58,832 bases of DNA. It comes from an uncultured Pelagibacteraceae bacterium. Its GTDB lineage: Bacteria; Pseudomonadota; Alphaproteobacteria; Pelagibacterales; Pelagibacteraceae. Every line of letters starts with the position of its first letter. Position 1 is the stretch's first letter. The stretch spans positions 1-58,832 of the forward strand of contig CACIKE010000008.1 of NCBI GenBank assembly GCA_902587155.1, in the 5' to 3' direction. The translations under genes and the position numbers were made by a program. Shown piece after piece: positions 19,614 through 27,665 of this stretch. The notes under the pieces were generated by a model. It searched no databases. It saw only the letters and a list, made by a program, of their open reading frames with translations, and was not told where the DNA came from.

Positions 19614-20801
19614 TTATTGATAAATATAGTCTCTAGTCACAGGTGTTGATCTATAATTTTTTGTAAGTTGAAATTGATATACAACTTGATCTCCCCACTT
19701 GAATGCCATTTCACAACCAGCAAGATAAAACTCCCACATTCTAAAAAATTTTTCATCAAACATTTGGATAATTTTATCTTTATTTTTAAAGCAATTTTCT
19801 TTCCAATGTCTCAATGTGTGGGCATAATGTAGCCTTAAAACCTCAATATCTGTCACTATTAAGCCAGCTTTTTCAATAGGGTTGGTTACCTCGCTTAAAC
19901 TCGGAGTATAACCACCAGGAAAAATATACTTCGTAATCCATGGATGAGGATCTCTTGGAGGATTTACAGATCCAATGGTGTGTATCAGTGAAACCCCATC
20001 CTCTTTCAACATTTTTTCGATTTGTTTAAAAAATTTTTTATAAAATTTCCTTCCAACATGTTCAAACATCCCAACGCTTACTATTCTATCAAATTTTTCA
20101 TTTAATTCTCTATAATCCATTAGTTTAAACTTTACTTGATTTTCTAAATTCAATTCTTTAGCTTTTTGGGTACAATAATTAAGTTGGTTCTCTGATAAAG
20201 TAATGCCTGTTACTTCACATTGAGCACTTTTAGCTATATCGATTGCAAGTGAACCCCAGCCACATCCAATATCTAAAACTTTTTGGTTAGGTTTTATATT
20301 TAATTTTTTAATTATATGTTGAATTTTATTATTTTGAGCTGTTTCTAAACTATCATTTTCATTTTTAAAATATGCACAAGAATATTGTCTTTTTGGATCT
20401 AAAAATAAGTCATATAAGTCGTCCTTAATATCATAATGGTGAGATACATTCATTTTTGATTTTTTAATAAAATTAAAGTTAGTCAAATATCTATATGATC
20501 CCCTTAATCTATTTATTAAATAACTAAAAAAGTTTAATTCTCCCCTTCCAAAATTCATTAAGGCAAGATCTAAAAAATCTGTAAGTGTTCCATTTTCAAT
20601 TACAATTTCACCATTAGTATATGCCTCACCAAAATATAAATCAGGATGAAATAGCAACTTATAATGAAGATTTTTATTTAAAATTTTTAACTTAATAGGG
20701 TTGTTGTCTGGTTCTCCAATAATATAATCTTTAGAATTAGCATCAGTTAACACAAAACCGCCTTTTTTGAAAATTTTATTAAGAAATCTTGCTAATTGCA
20801 T
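19614..20801 (-). CDS. cfa: Cyclopropane-fatty-acyl-phospholipid synthase
   Basis: A SAM-dependent enzyme that adds a methylene bridge across double bonds of membrane phospholipid acyl chains. The SAM site is KVLDIGCGWGSLAIDIA, followed by GITLSENQLNYC and VGMFEHVGRKFYKKFF, all classical CFA synthase motifs. NVSHHYDIKDDLYDLFLDPKRQYSCAYF precedes them, including the YDxxxxFY-type entry. At 395 residues it is full length. The ATG lies one base after the stop of the upstream aldolase-family gene, so the two are probably cotranscribed. Confidence 0.92.
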   Translation of the reverse strand: MQLARFLNKIFKKGGFVLTDANSKDYIIGEPDNNPIKLKILNKNLHYKLLFHPDLYFGEAYTNGEIVIENGTLTDFLDLALMNFGRGELNFFSYLINRLRGSYRYLTNFNFIKKSKMNVSHHYDIKDDLYDLFLDPKRQYSCAYFKNENDSLETAQNNKIQHIIKKLNIKPNQKVLDIGCGWGSLAIDIAKSAQCEVTGITLSENQLNYCTQKAKELNLENQVKFKLMDYRELNEKFDRIVSVGMFEHVGRKFYKKFFKQIEKMLKEDGVSLIHTIGSVNPPRDPHPWITKYIFPGGYTPSLSEVTNPIEKAGLIVTDIEVLRLHYAHTLRHWKENCFKNKDKIIQMFDEKFFRMWEFYLAGCEMAFKWGDQVVYQFQLTKNYRSTPVTRDYIYQ

Positions 20802-20802
20802 T

Positions 20803-21687
20803 TTATGCCGCCAAGGTTGATTTGTTATAAAATTCCAAATCTTTTAATCTATTCATTAATTCTTCCTCATCATTTCGATTTAAAAGACTTAGTGGTGGTA
20901 AAATATTTTTATATATTTTGTCATTTTGAGCACAATAAGTATGTAAACCTGAAATTAGATTATATTTATCAAAAGTGCTTCTAACATCACATAACTTATC
21001 ATTATGTAACTGCTTTTTTCCTGCAAAAAAATCATCATAAACTTGCCTAGATAATTCTGCTGTAACGTTGCATGTTGCAGTTATTATACCAGAACATCCT
21101 ATTTCCAAACCTTTTAACAATTTAATTTCTGAACCAGGTAAAATTGAAAAATTTTTAAGTTTTAAATTTTCGTATAAATTGTAAGAGCTATCTTTTACTC
21201 CAACTATTTGTTCTGGAAATTTAGTAACAAGTGTCTCCACACACCTTAAACTAAATTTATAACCACTAAGTTTTTCAAAATTATAAAGAATAATTTTACA
21301 ATCTGGCACTGAATTAATTATTCTAGAATAAAAATCCAAAACCTCTGTATCACCATAATTATAATAAGCGGGAGGCATGATTAAAAATTTATTTAGATTC
21401 AATGAAATTGCTATCTTCATAAAATTTATTGTTTCGCCTAAAGAGTTAAGACCTGTGCCAATTATATGTTTATTCGGATATTTGCTTTTTGAGAGATTGT
21501 TAAGTAAATCAATTTTTTCTGAAATAGGTATTAATTGAGACTGACCTGTGCTTCCAAATATTACCGTACCATGACAGCCTTGATCGATAAGTTTCTCAGC
21601 ATGCATTATTGTTTTTTCAACATTCAGGCTTAAATCATTGTTAAGCACTGACATCGAAGCAGCAAAAATTCCACTTATTTTTGTCAT
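20803..21687 (-). CDS. Dihydrodipicolinate synthase / N-acetylneuraminate lyase family aldolase
   Basis: A 294-residue TIM-barrel class I aldolase of the DapA/NanA family. The Schiff-base lysine is in GVKDSS (family motif), and the conserved tyrosine is in ILYNFEKLSG. The second hallmark, GTTGE in DapA, reads GSTGQ here, so this is unlikely to be the main lysine-pathway DapA. A sugar-acid aldolase or another pyruvate-dependent aldolase is more likely. It is upstream of cfa in the same unit, with no metabolic link that I can see. Confidence 0.82.
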   Translation of the reverse strand: MTKISGIFAASMSVLNNDLSLNVEKTIMHAEKLIDQGCHGTVIFGSTGQSQLIPISEKIDLLNNLSKSKYPNKHIIGTGLNSLGETINFMKIAISLNLNKFLIMPPAYYNYGDTEVLDFYSRIINSVPDCKIILYNFEKLSGYKFSLRCVETLVTKFPEQIVGVKDSSYNLYENLKLKNFSILPGSEIKLLKGLEIGCSGIITATCNVTAELSRQVYDDFFAGKKQLHNDKLCDVRSTFDKYNLISGLHTYCAQNDKIYKNILPPLSLLNRNDEEELMNRLKDLEFYNKSTLAA

Positions 21688-21735
21688 AATAAATATTTAT
21701 ATAAAAATATACTCAGTAAAGTTTATAAATACTAT

Positions 21736-22698
21736 ATGAAAATATTAGCAATTCAGAGCAGAATGGGTATTGGAGATACCATAATTTTCTTACCATTTAT
21801 AAAGGCTTTGTCCAAAAAATTTAATTCACCAATAAATATATTGGTAAAAGAAAATTCAAAAGCTAATCAATATTTACACCAAACAAAATATATTGATAAA
21901 ATTCTCATCCTAGAGAGAGATAATAAAATGAATAATAGACATAGTGGTTTTTTTGGTATTTTCAAATTAGCAACCGATTTAAAAAAATATAAGTTCGATA
22001 AAATTTTTATATTTAATTCATCTCTAAGATTTAATTTAATTGCTAAAATATCAGGTATTCCAAAAATTTACCAATATCCATTGTTCGCAAAAAATAAACA
22101 GCACATAATTGAGGCTCCTAAAAAATTTTTAAAAGAAAATTTAGATTTAGACATTAACGAAGATCCTGAAGTGCAAATCGATAACGATTCAATTTCGAAA
22201 GCAGCACAAAAATTTCAAATAGATAAAAAAACTACAAATATTCTCTTGGGCATAGGTGGTTCTGGACCTACAAAAAGAATTCCTGCAAAAACTTTCTTAA
22301 GCGTAATTGATAAAATATCAAATATGAAAAATTGCAGATTTTTTCTTGCAACAGGTAAGGCGAAAGAAGAACAGGAGGTATTAAACGAAATTTTACAATC
22401 TAAATTTAAGAATTTTTGTACTCGATTAGATAATTTTACCATCAGTGAAATTTTACCATTAATTAAGAATTGTAATGTATCCATTTGTAATGACACGAGC
22501 TTTAGTCATTTATCCTCAGCTTTAGGTATTAAAACGATTACTTTAATGGCTGATACTCCCTTAATTTATGGAAATTATAGCTCAAAAATGTTTCCAATAA
22601 TTCCAGAAGGTGAAAGCACAGTCACACATAATACTTTAGGTAAAGATAAAATTGATCCACAAAGAATTTTTGAGAGATTTTTAGAAATTATTTCTTAA
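21736..22698 (+). CDS. Glycosyltransferase family 9 (heptosyltransferase-like)
   Basis: 320 residues. GT-B fold features of LPS heptosyltransferases are visible: QSRMGIGDTIIFLPFIKALSKKF at the N-terminus, a donor-site block ILLGIGGSGPTKRIPAKTF, and the C-terminal NVSICNDTSFSHLSSALGIKTITLMADTP (D-S-x-x-x-H-x-A-x-A-type motif). It probably transfers a heptose or another sugar onto lipooligosaccharide. It is convergent with the J-protein gene, sharing TTAA at 22695-22698. Confidence 0.83.
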   Translation: MKILAIQSRMGIGDTIIFLPFIKALSKKFNSPINILVKENSKANQYLHQTKYIDKILILERDNKMNNRHSGFFGIFKLATDLKKYKFDKIFIFNSSLRFNLIAKISGIPKIYQYPLFAKNKQHIIEAPKKFLKENLDLDINEDPEVQIDNDSISKAAQKFQIDKKTTNILLGIGGSGPTKRIPAKTFLSVIDKISNMKNCRFFLATGKAKEEQEVLNEILQSKFKNFCTRLDNFTISEILPLIKNCNVSICNDTSFSHLSSALGIKTITLMADTPLIYGNYSSKMFPIIPEGESTVTHNTLGKDKIDPQRIFERFLEIIS

Positions 22699-23198
22699 GA
22701 AATATCGTTTAACACAATATCTTTAGCCTCATTAACAATTGAGGATAATCTTGAAGTTTCAGGAGATATGTCAGGATGAATCTTTTTTTGGATTTTTATA
22801 TATGCTTTATTGACATCTTCTTTGGTAACTTTTTTACTCATATCTAAATTTAAAATTTTGTATGCCTCTGAAACTGATATAGACGAAACGTTATTGGTAC
22901 CTGCTTGGTTAAAAGAAAAGCGACCAGATCTTCTTAATGTCTGAATAAGTCTAAAAAGAGAAATTAATTGGAAAATAGATAAACCTTTTAATTTTAACAA
23001 AGCTAAACTTGCTAAAGTAAGAGGTAAGGTTAATAAAAATTTTCCACCGATTGCAAACAAGACTGCTAAAGCAAATAATCCCAATATAATAAAAAATCTT
23101 AGGCCTTTTGAAATTTTCCTAGATGAAATGTTGGTTATTAAACGTAATAGAAAATAAAAAATGGTTAATATAACCACTGTATAAATTATTATATTCAT
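22695..23198 (-). CDS. Membrane-anchored J-domain protein
   Basis: From the ATG at 23198 the protein is 167 residues: two or three hydrophobic segments near the N-terminus, then a C-terminal partial J domain with SEAYKILNLD and the HPD motif in KKIHPDISPE (His about 141). This layout resembles Tim14/DjlA-type cochaperones that recruit DnaK to the membrane. A longer reading from 23225 would overlap the divergent peptidase start (23213), so I prefer 23198. The DnaK partner is not in this window. Confidence 0.82.
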   Translation of the reverse strand: MNIIIYTVVILTIFYFLLRLITNISSRKISKGLRFFIILGLFALAVLFAIGGKFLLTLPLTLASLALLKLKGLSIFQLISLFRLIQTLRRSGRFSFNQAGTNNVSSISVSEAYKILNLDMSKKVTKEDVNKAYIKIQKKIHPDISPETSRLSSIVNEAKDIVLNDIS

Positions 23199-23212
23199 AT
23201 ATTTTTGATCTG

Positions 23213-25288
23213 ATGAAAATACCACAACTTAAAAAAAAACCAGAGCTTAAATCTTGTCACAATACCACGTGGGAAGATAATTATAGTTGGATCCACCAGG
23301 ATAATATTCTCGAGGTTTTAAAAGATAGTTCCAAGCTACTTCCAGATGTAAGGAAATATCTTGAAGAAGAAAACAATTTTACAGAACATAATTTAAAAGA
23401 CACAAAAAAATGTCAGAAAATCTTATTTGATGAAATTAAAGGTAGAATAAAGTTAGATGATGAATCATTAAAATTTAAAGACAAAGAATATGAATATTGG
23501 ACTAAAACAACTGCAGTAGGAAATTATTCCATAAAACTTAGAAAGAAAATTGGAAGTAATACAGTTGAAGAATTTTGGAACGGTGATGTAGAAAAAGAAA
23601 AATTAAAAACTGAATACTTCGGGGTAGGTGATTTAGAGGTAAGTTATAATGACAAACTTTTAGGTTATTCTTTAGACTTAAAAGGATCGGAATATTATAC
23701 AATTTACATAAGAAATATTGCCTCAGAAAAATTAGTCACTGAGAAAATAGAAGAAACAAGTGGAAGTATTACTTTTAGTTTAGACGACCAATATTTTTTT
23801 TATTCAAAGCTTGATGAATTTCATAGGCCAAGAAAAATATTTAGACACAAAATTGGATCATCAGTCAAAGATGATGAGCTTATTTTTGAAGAGAAAAGTG
23901 AAGCGTTTACTGTGGGCATAAGTTTGAGTTCAGACGAAAAATATTTTTTTATAACAACATCAGATCATAATACTTCCGAACAATATTACTTTGAGGTAAC
24001 AGAAAAAAAACCAAAACCAAAATTAATTAAAAAAAGGAAAAAGGGTGTAATTTATTCAGTTAATTCTTGGAGTGGATATTTTTATTGTCATACTAATGAT
24101 GATGCAGAGGATTTCAAAATCGAAAGATGTGATGATTTATCAAATCAAAAGTGGGAAATTTATATAGCTGCTAAAGAGGAGGTTTTAATTGGAGGATTAA
24201 TATTTTTGAATGATTGGATTATCAGAGGAGAAAAATCAAATGCATTAGGAAAATTATTCGTAAGAAATAAACAAACAGGAATCGAGGAAGAATTAAAATT
24301 TACTGACGAATCTGTGATTGTGCCCAGTGTTTCGTTGATACAAAGAAGTAAAAATACTGACTCAGTTTACTTGTCATATTCGTCTCCTAAAACACCAGGT
24401 AAAACTTATTTATACAATCTAAAAACAAAAGAAAAAAAATTAGTAAAAGAACAAGAAATACCGTCTGGTCATAATCCAGATGATTATATAGTCGAAAGAC
24501 TAGAGTGCCCTTCTCATGATGGAAGATTAGTTCCACTTACAATTACCAGACACAAAAAAACAAAAATTAATGGTTCAGCAAATTTACTTTTATATGGCTA
24601 TGGGTCATATGGAAGTTCAATGACTCCAGATTTTTCCTCAACTAGATTGAGTTTAATTGACAGAGATATTATTTGGGTAACTGCTCATATTAGAGGGGGA
24701 ATGGAAAAAGGAATGAAATGGTGGAAGGAGGGAAAGCTTCTTAATAAAAAAAATACATTTGAAGATTATATACACGTAGCAAAGTTTTTGATTGAAAAAG
24801 GATATTCATCGAAAGGAAAAATTATTGGTATGGGTGGATCTGCTGGTGGTTTGTTGATGGGAGCTGTAGTCAATCAATCTCCAGAATTATTTCTTGGAAT
24901 TGTTATGGCAGTACCGTTTGTTGACTCGTTAACAACTAACTTGGATCATTCTTTGCCTCTTACTGTTGGAGAATTTGATGAATTCGGAAATGCAAAAGAT
25001 AAAAAAGACCATTTTGATTATATTTATTCTTATGCTCCATATAATAATATTAAAAAAATGGATTACCCTCACATGTTAATTACTACAAGCTTAAGTGATA
25101 ATAGAGTGCTATTCGACGAACCAGCAAAATTTACAGCTAAACTTAGAGATTTAAAAACTGATAATAAATTGCTTTTGTTGAAAACTGAAATGAACGCAGG
25201 TCACGGAGGTAAGTCAGGTAGAGATGGTGCAATTGAAGAAATAGCTTTTGACTACGCATTTATTTTAAAGATCTCTGAGAAAATTTAA
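23213..25288 (+). CDS. ptrB: Oligopeptidase B (S9A family)
   Basis: A serine peptidase cleaving short peptides after basic residues, in the cytoplasm. The beta-propeller domain fills roughly residues 1-400. The hydrolase domain has LLLYGYGSYGSSMTPDFS, HIRGGMEKGMKWWKEGKLLNKKNTFEDYI and the nucleophile GMGGSAGGLLMG. The acid is in SLSDNRVLF and the histidine in NAGHGGKSGR. At 691 residues it is full length. The divergent J-protein gene starts 14 bases away, so the promoters must overlap. Confidence 0.93.
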   Translation: MKIPQLKKKPELKSCHNTTWEDNYSWIHQDNILEVLKDSSKLLPDVRKYLEEENNFTEHNLKDTKKCQKILFDEIKGRIKLDDESLKFKDKEYEYWTKTTAVGNYSIKLRKKIGSNTVEEFWNGDVEKEKLKTEYFGVGDLEVSYNDKLLGYSLDLKGSEYYTIYIRNIASEKLVTEKIEETSGSITFSLDDQYFFYSKLDEFHRPRKIFRHKIGSSVKDDELIFEEKSEAFTVGISLSSDEKYFFITTSDHNTSEQYYFEVTEKKPKPKLIKKRKKGVIYSVNSWSGYFYCHTNDDAEDFKIERCDDLSNQKWEIYIAAKEEVLIGGLIFLNDWIIRGEKSNALGKLFVRNKQTGIEEELKFTDESVIVPSVSLIQRSKNTDSVYLSYSSPKTPGKTYLYNLKTKEKKLVKEQEIPSGHNPDDYIVERLECPSHDGRLVPLTITRHKKTKINGSANLLLYGYGSYGSSMTPDFSSTRLSLIDRDIIWVTAHIRGGMEKGMKWWKEGKLLNKKNTFEDYIHVAKFLIEKGYSSKGKIIGMGGSAGGLLMGAVVNQSPELFLGIVMAVPFVDSLTTNLDHSLPLTVGEFDEFGNAKDKKDHFDYIYSYAPYNNIKKMDYPHMLITTSLSDNRVLFDEPAKFTAKLRDLKTDNKLLLLKTEMNAGHGGKSGRDGAIEEIAFDYAFILKISEKI

Positions 25289-25297
25289 ATTTGATAT

Positions 25298-25325
25298 CTT
25301 GAAAAAAAACAAATAATTCCCATAT
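25298..25325 (+). promoter_or_regulatory. RpoH-type heat-shock promoter of hsp20
   Basis: CTTG at 25298-25301, then exactly 17 bases, then CCCATAT at 25319-25325. This matches the alphaproteobacterial heat-shock pattern CTTG-N17-CCCAT/CYTATNT and has the same spacing as the groES promoter. Transcription would begin near 25332, at the base of the leader hairpin. Confidence 0.72.
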
Positions 25326-25328
25326 AAA

Positions 25329-25388
25329 TATTGTTAGTCGCCTAATGGGGCTAACAATAAATAAACTTGCTTAACAAAGGAGGATATT
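25329..25388 (+). promoter_or_regulatory. ROSE-like RNA thermometer in the hsp20 leader
   Basis: Two hairpins fill the leader. Hairpin 1 pairs TATTGTTAG (25329-25337) with CTAACAATA (25351-25359), with inner TC/GG and CC/GG pairs and a TAAT loop. Hairpin 2 pairs CTTGCTT (25366-25372) with the Shine-Dalgarno AAGGAGG (25377-25383) over an AACA loop, with a central G-G mismatch (25369 against 25380) and one G-U pair. A U-U/C-G-C-U strand opposite the ribosome site with a G-G pair is the hallmark of ROSE thermometers on small heat-shock genes. Opening with heat would expose the site. The structure is inferred from pairing only. Confidence 0.65.
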
Positions 25389-25835
25389 ATGACAAGTAAG
25401 GATTTATCTATATTCAACTCACTGAGACCTTTTTCAATTGGTTTTGACGATATGTTTGACCAATTTGAAAATATGCTTGGTAATGGTTCTTTGACTATGC
25501 AGTCAAACTACCCGCCTTATAACATCAGAAAAACTGGTAAGGATAATTATGCAATCGAAGTTGCTTTAGCTGGTTTTAATAAAAATGATGTTGAAGTTGA
25601 GTTTGAAGATAATTTATTAACTGTAAGAACTAAACAAGTTAATAAATCTGAAAATAATAATGCTGATGGAGAAATAATTCACAAAGGTATTTCTCAAAGA
25701 CAATTTGCCAGATCATTTACTATAGCTGACGATGTGAAAGTTAATGGTGCTGAGTTAAAAGATGGTCTTTTAACAATATCTTGTGAAAGAATTGTTCCTG
25801 AGCATAAAAAAAGAAAACTTATTGAAATTAAATAA
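25389..25835 (+). CDS. Small heat-shock protein, Hsp20/IbpA family
   Basis: A 148-residue ATP-independent holdase. The alpha-crystallin domain spans about residues 35-130: YPPYNIRKTGKDNYAIEVALAGFNKNDVEVEFEDNLLTV, and DGLLTISCER near the end, followed by an I-x-I-like tail (LIEIK). The N-terminus has RPFSIGFDDMFDQFENML, typical of IbpA-like proteins. Heat-shock control is strongly suggested: an RpoH-type promoter and a ROSE-like leader precede it, with an unusually perfect Shine-Dalgarno, AAGGAGG. Confidence 0.96.
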   Translation: MTSKDLSIFNSLRPFSIGFDDMFDQFENMLGNGSLTMQSNYPPYNIRKTGKDNYAIEVALAGFNKNDVEVEFEDNLLTVRTKQVNKSENNNADGEIIHKGISQRQFARSFTIADDVKVNGAELKDGLLTISCERIVPEHKKRKLIEIK

Positions 25836-25847
25836 GTACACCTTGCT

Positions 25848-25868
25848 TGCGGAGATAAATTCTCCGCA
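25848..25868. terminator. Hairpin between convergent hsp20 and lipoprotein genes
   Basis: TGCGGAGA (25848-25855) pairs perfectly with TCTCCGCA (25861-25868) across a TAAAT loop. An outer ACC/GGT pairing is possible. There is no T run on either side, so it is not a textbook intrinsic terminator. It is one of only two non-overlapping convergent junctions here, and the hairpin probably ends or stabilises the hsp20 transcript, and perhaps also the opposing one. Confidence 0.55.
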
Positions 25869-25873
25869 GGTAA

Positions 25874-26179
25874 TCAAAAGCAACCGTTAGAAACAAATCC
25901 AATAACAATCAATTTTGTGTTTACCTCAAACCTTCTTTCGCAAGGTATTCCGTATTTTTTTGTGTTATAAACTAAAACTAAATTTCCTTTTTCATTTTTA
26001 AAATCCTCATCTGGACTACCTAAGCTGTTTTTTAAATCCTGAGCGGACTTACCTATAAATGCACTTAATTTTTTATTTTCCTTCTCAACAATAGCATCAG
26101 TTTTTTGCTTAATTGTCTGACAACCTAATAAAGAAAATATTATAAATACACTTAGAATTGAGATCTTAATTTTTTTCAT
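25874..26179 (-). CDS. Small lipoprotein, BamE/SmpA-like fold
   Basis: 101 residues with a lipoprotein signal ending in LLGC (Cys20). The mature part has FIGKSAQDLKNSLGSPDEDFKNEKGNLVLVY, which resembles the 'G.s..el...lG.P' core of SmpA/OmlA (BamE) fold proteins, and ends with a Cys pair (CERRFEVN and the terminal NGCF). It may be an outer-membrane-associated lipoprotein. It is divergent from the purine permease, and the identification beyond 'lipoprotein' is tentative. Confidence 0.7.
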   Translation of the reverse strand: MKKIKISILSVFIIFSLLGCQTIKQKTDAIVEKENKKLSAFIGKSAQDLKNSLGSPDEDFKNEKGNLVLVYNTKKYGIPCERRFEVNTKLIVIGFVSNGCF

Positions 26180-26304
26180 AATTTTATAATAACAACCTAA
26201 TTATGGCATAAATATAAACTTGTGAGTTGAAAATTGTTAATAAGAATTAGTTTTGACGGGTAATACAGGAAAGAATCAAATATTTTGCGATTATAGGAGG
26301 ATAA

Positions 26305-27615
26305 ATGCTTGAAAAATATTTTGAATATAAAAAACATAAAACAGATTTTAAAACTGAAGTAATTGCTGGAATAACTACGTTCTTAACAATGGCTTACATA
26401 ATGTTTTTAAATCCATTCATCTTATCAGGAGAGTTCGCCGGTCCTGAAAAAGGTTTCTTTGATTTCGGCGCAGTGTACACAGCAACTATTTTGGCAACAG
26501 CTTTAGCTTGTTTTATAATGGCTTTTTACGGAAAAACATGGCCAATTGGACTAGCCCCAGGTATGGGTATAAATGCATTTGTTGCTTTTGGAGTTTGTGC
26601 TGGCATGGGTTATACGCCACAACAAGCTCTTGGTGCAGTTTTGGTTGCAGGGGTATTGTTTTTAATTATATCACTTACTCCTATTAGAGCCTGGTTAATT
26701 AACTCAATTCCAAAAAGTTTAAAACTAGGAATAGGTGCAGGTATTGGATTGTTTCTTGCAATTATTGGACTACAAATTATGGAAGTTGTAGTTGATAATC
26801 CTGTAACACTAGTACAGCTTGGAAATTTAAGTGATCCATTAGTTCTTCTTGGATGTGCAACTTTTATTGCAATTATTGTACTTGAAAAAATGAATGTAAA
26901 AGGAAATATCATTATAGGTATTTTGTTTTTTAGCGTTATCGCTTGGGCAACTGGTCTAGCTAAATTTAATGGATTAGCGAGTTCGCCACCACCAATGACA
27001 TACCTTTTTGAATTTGACCTGTCCGCTGCCATGACTGCTGGAATGTCTACAGTAATATTTACTTTATTATTTATAGATTTTTTTGATACAGCTGGAACAT
27101 TAACTTCTGTTGCAAACGTTGCAGGTAAAGTTGATAAACAAGGAAAAGTTCAGGACATTAATAAGGCAATGTTGTCTGACAGCGTTGGAACTGTTGCAGG
27201 TGCTATGATGGGAACAACAACTGTTACCAGTTATGTGGAGTCAGGAGCTGGTGTAAAAGCTGGTGGTAAAACTGGGATGACTTCCCTTGTAATAGGTATA
27301 TTGTTTTTAGCGTGTATATTTTTTGCACCTCTTGCAACAAGTTTACCAAAACAAATTGATGGTGCTGCCTTACTATTTGTTTCTGTTTTATTTATTAGAA
27401 ATATAACAGACATAGAATGGAATGATATCTCAGAGTCAGCTCCTGCAATTTTAGCAATGATTGCTATGCCATTAACTTACAGTATCAGTAATGGAATTGC
27501 TTTGGCATTTGTTTCATATGCTTTAATAAAAATATTTACTGGAAAATTCTCAAGCACTTCTCCAGCAATATGGGTTATTGCAGTACTTAGTGTTGTGAGT
27601 TTTGCTGTAAGCTAA
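26305..27615 (+). CDS. Purine permease, AzgA/NCS2 family (COG2252)
   Basis: A 436-residue membrane transporter with about 12 to 14 hydrophobic segments. The N-terminus TEVIAGITTFLTMAYIMFLNPFILS and GLAPGMGINAFVAFGVCAGMGYTPQQALGAV are diagnostic of COG2252 guanine/hypoxanthine/adenine permeases. LFIDFFDTAGTLTSVA and GTTTVTSYVESGAGVKAGGKTGMTS are further conserved blocks. It faces a purine phosphoribosyltransferase gene, consistent with uptake plus salvage. The 125-base region upstream (26180-26304) carries a strong AGGAGG ribosome site; I recognise no riboswitch in it. Confidence 0.93.
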   Translation: MLEKYFEYKKHKTDFKTEVIAGITTFLTMAYIMFLNPFILSGEFAGPEKGFFDFGAVYTATILATALACFIMAFYGKTWPIGLAPGMGINAFVAFGVCAGMGYTPQQALGAVLVAGVLFLIISLTPIRAWLINSIPKSLKLGIGAGIGLFLAIIGLQIMEVVVDNPVTLVQLGNLSDPLVLLGCATFIAIIVLEKMNVKGNIIIGILFFSVIAWATGLAKFNGLASSPPPMTYLFEFDLSAAMTAGMSTVIFTLLFIDFFDTAGTLTSVANVAGKVDKQGKVQDINKAMLSDSVGTVAGAMMGTTTVTSYVESGAGVKAGGKTGMTSLVIGILFLACIFFAPLATSLPKQIDGAALLFVSVLFIRNITDIEWNDISESAPAILAMIAMPLTYSISNGIALAFVSYALIKIFTGKFSSTSPAIWVIAVLSVVSFAVS

Positions 27616-27622
27616 ATAGGAT

Positions 27623-27665
27623 TTAACGGGGCTAGTTTTCTAGCTCCGTTAACTAGTTTCTTTTT
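27623..27665 (+). terminator. Strong terminator at the permease/phosphoribosyltransferase junction
   Basis: TTAACGGGGCTAG (27623-27635) pairs with CTAGCTCCGTTAA (27640-27652) through 13 pairs, one of them G-T, with a TTTT loop. A T-rich tail follows on the + strand (27656-27665). It lies directly against the stop codon of the opposing gene, so it may serve both transcripts. Confidence 0.8.

Noticed and set aside
23199..23225. Longer J-protein start at 23225
   Set aside because: It would overlap the divergent peptidase start at 23213; the ATG at 23198 avoids this.
26180..26304. Possible purine riboswitch upstream of the permease
   Set aside because: I could not find the conserved three-way junction bases of the purine aptamer or a terminator/anti-terminator pair; only a plain AGGAGG site is clear.
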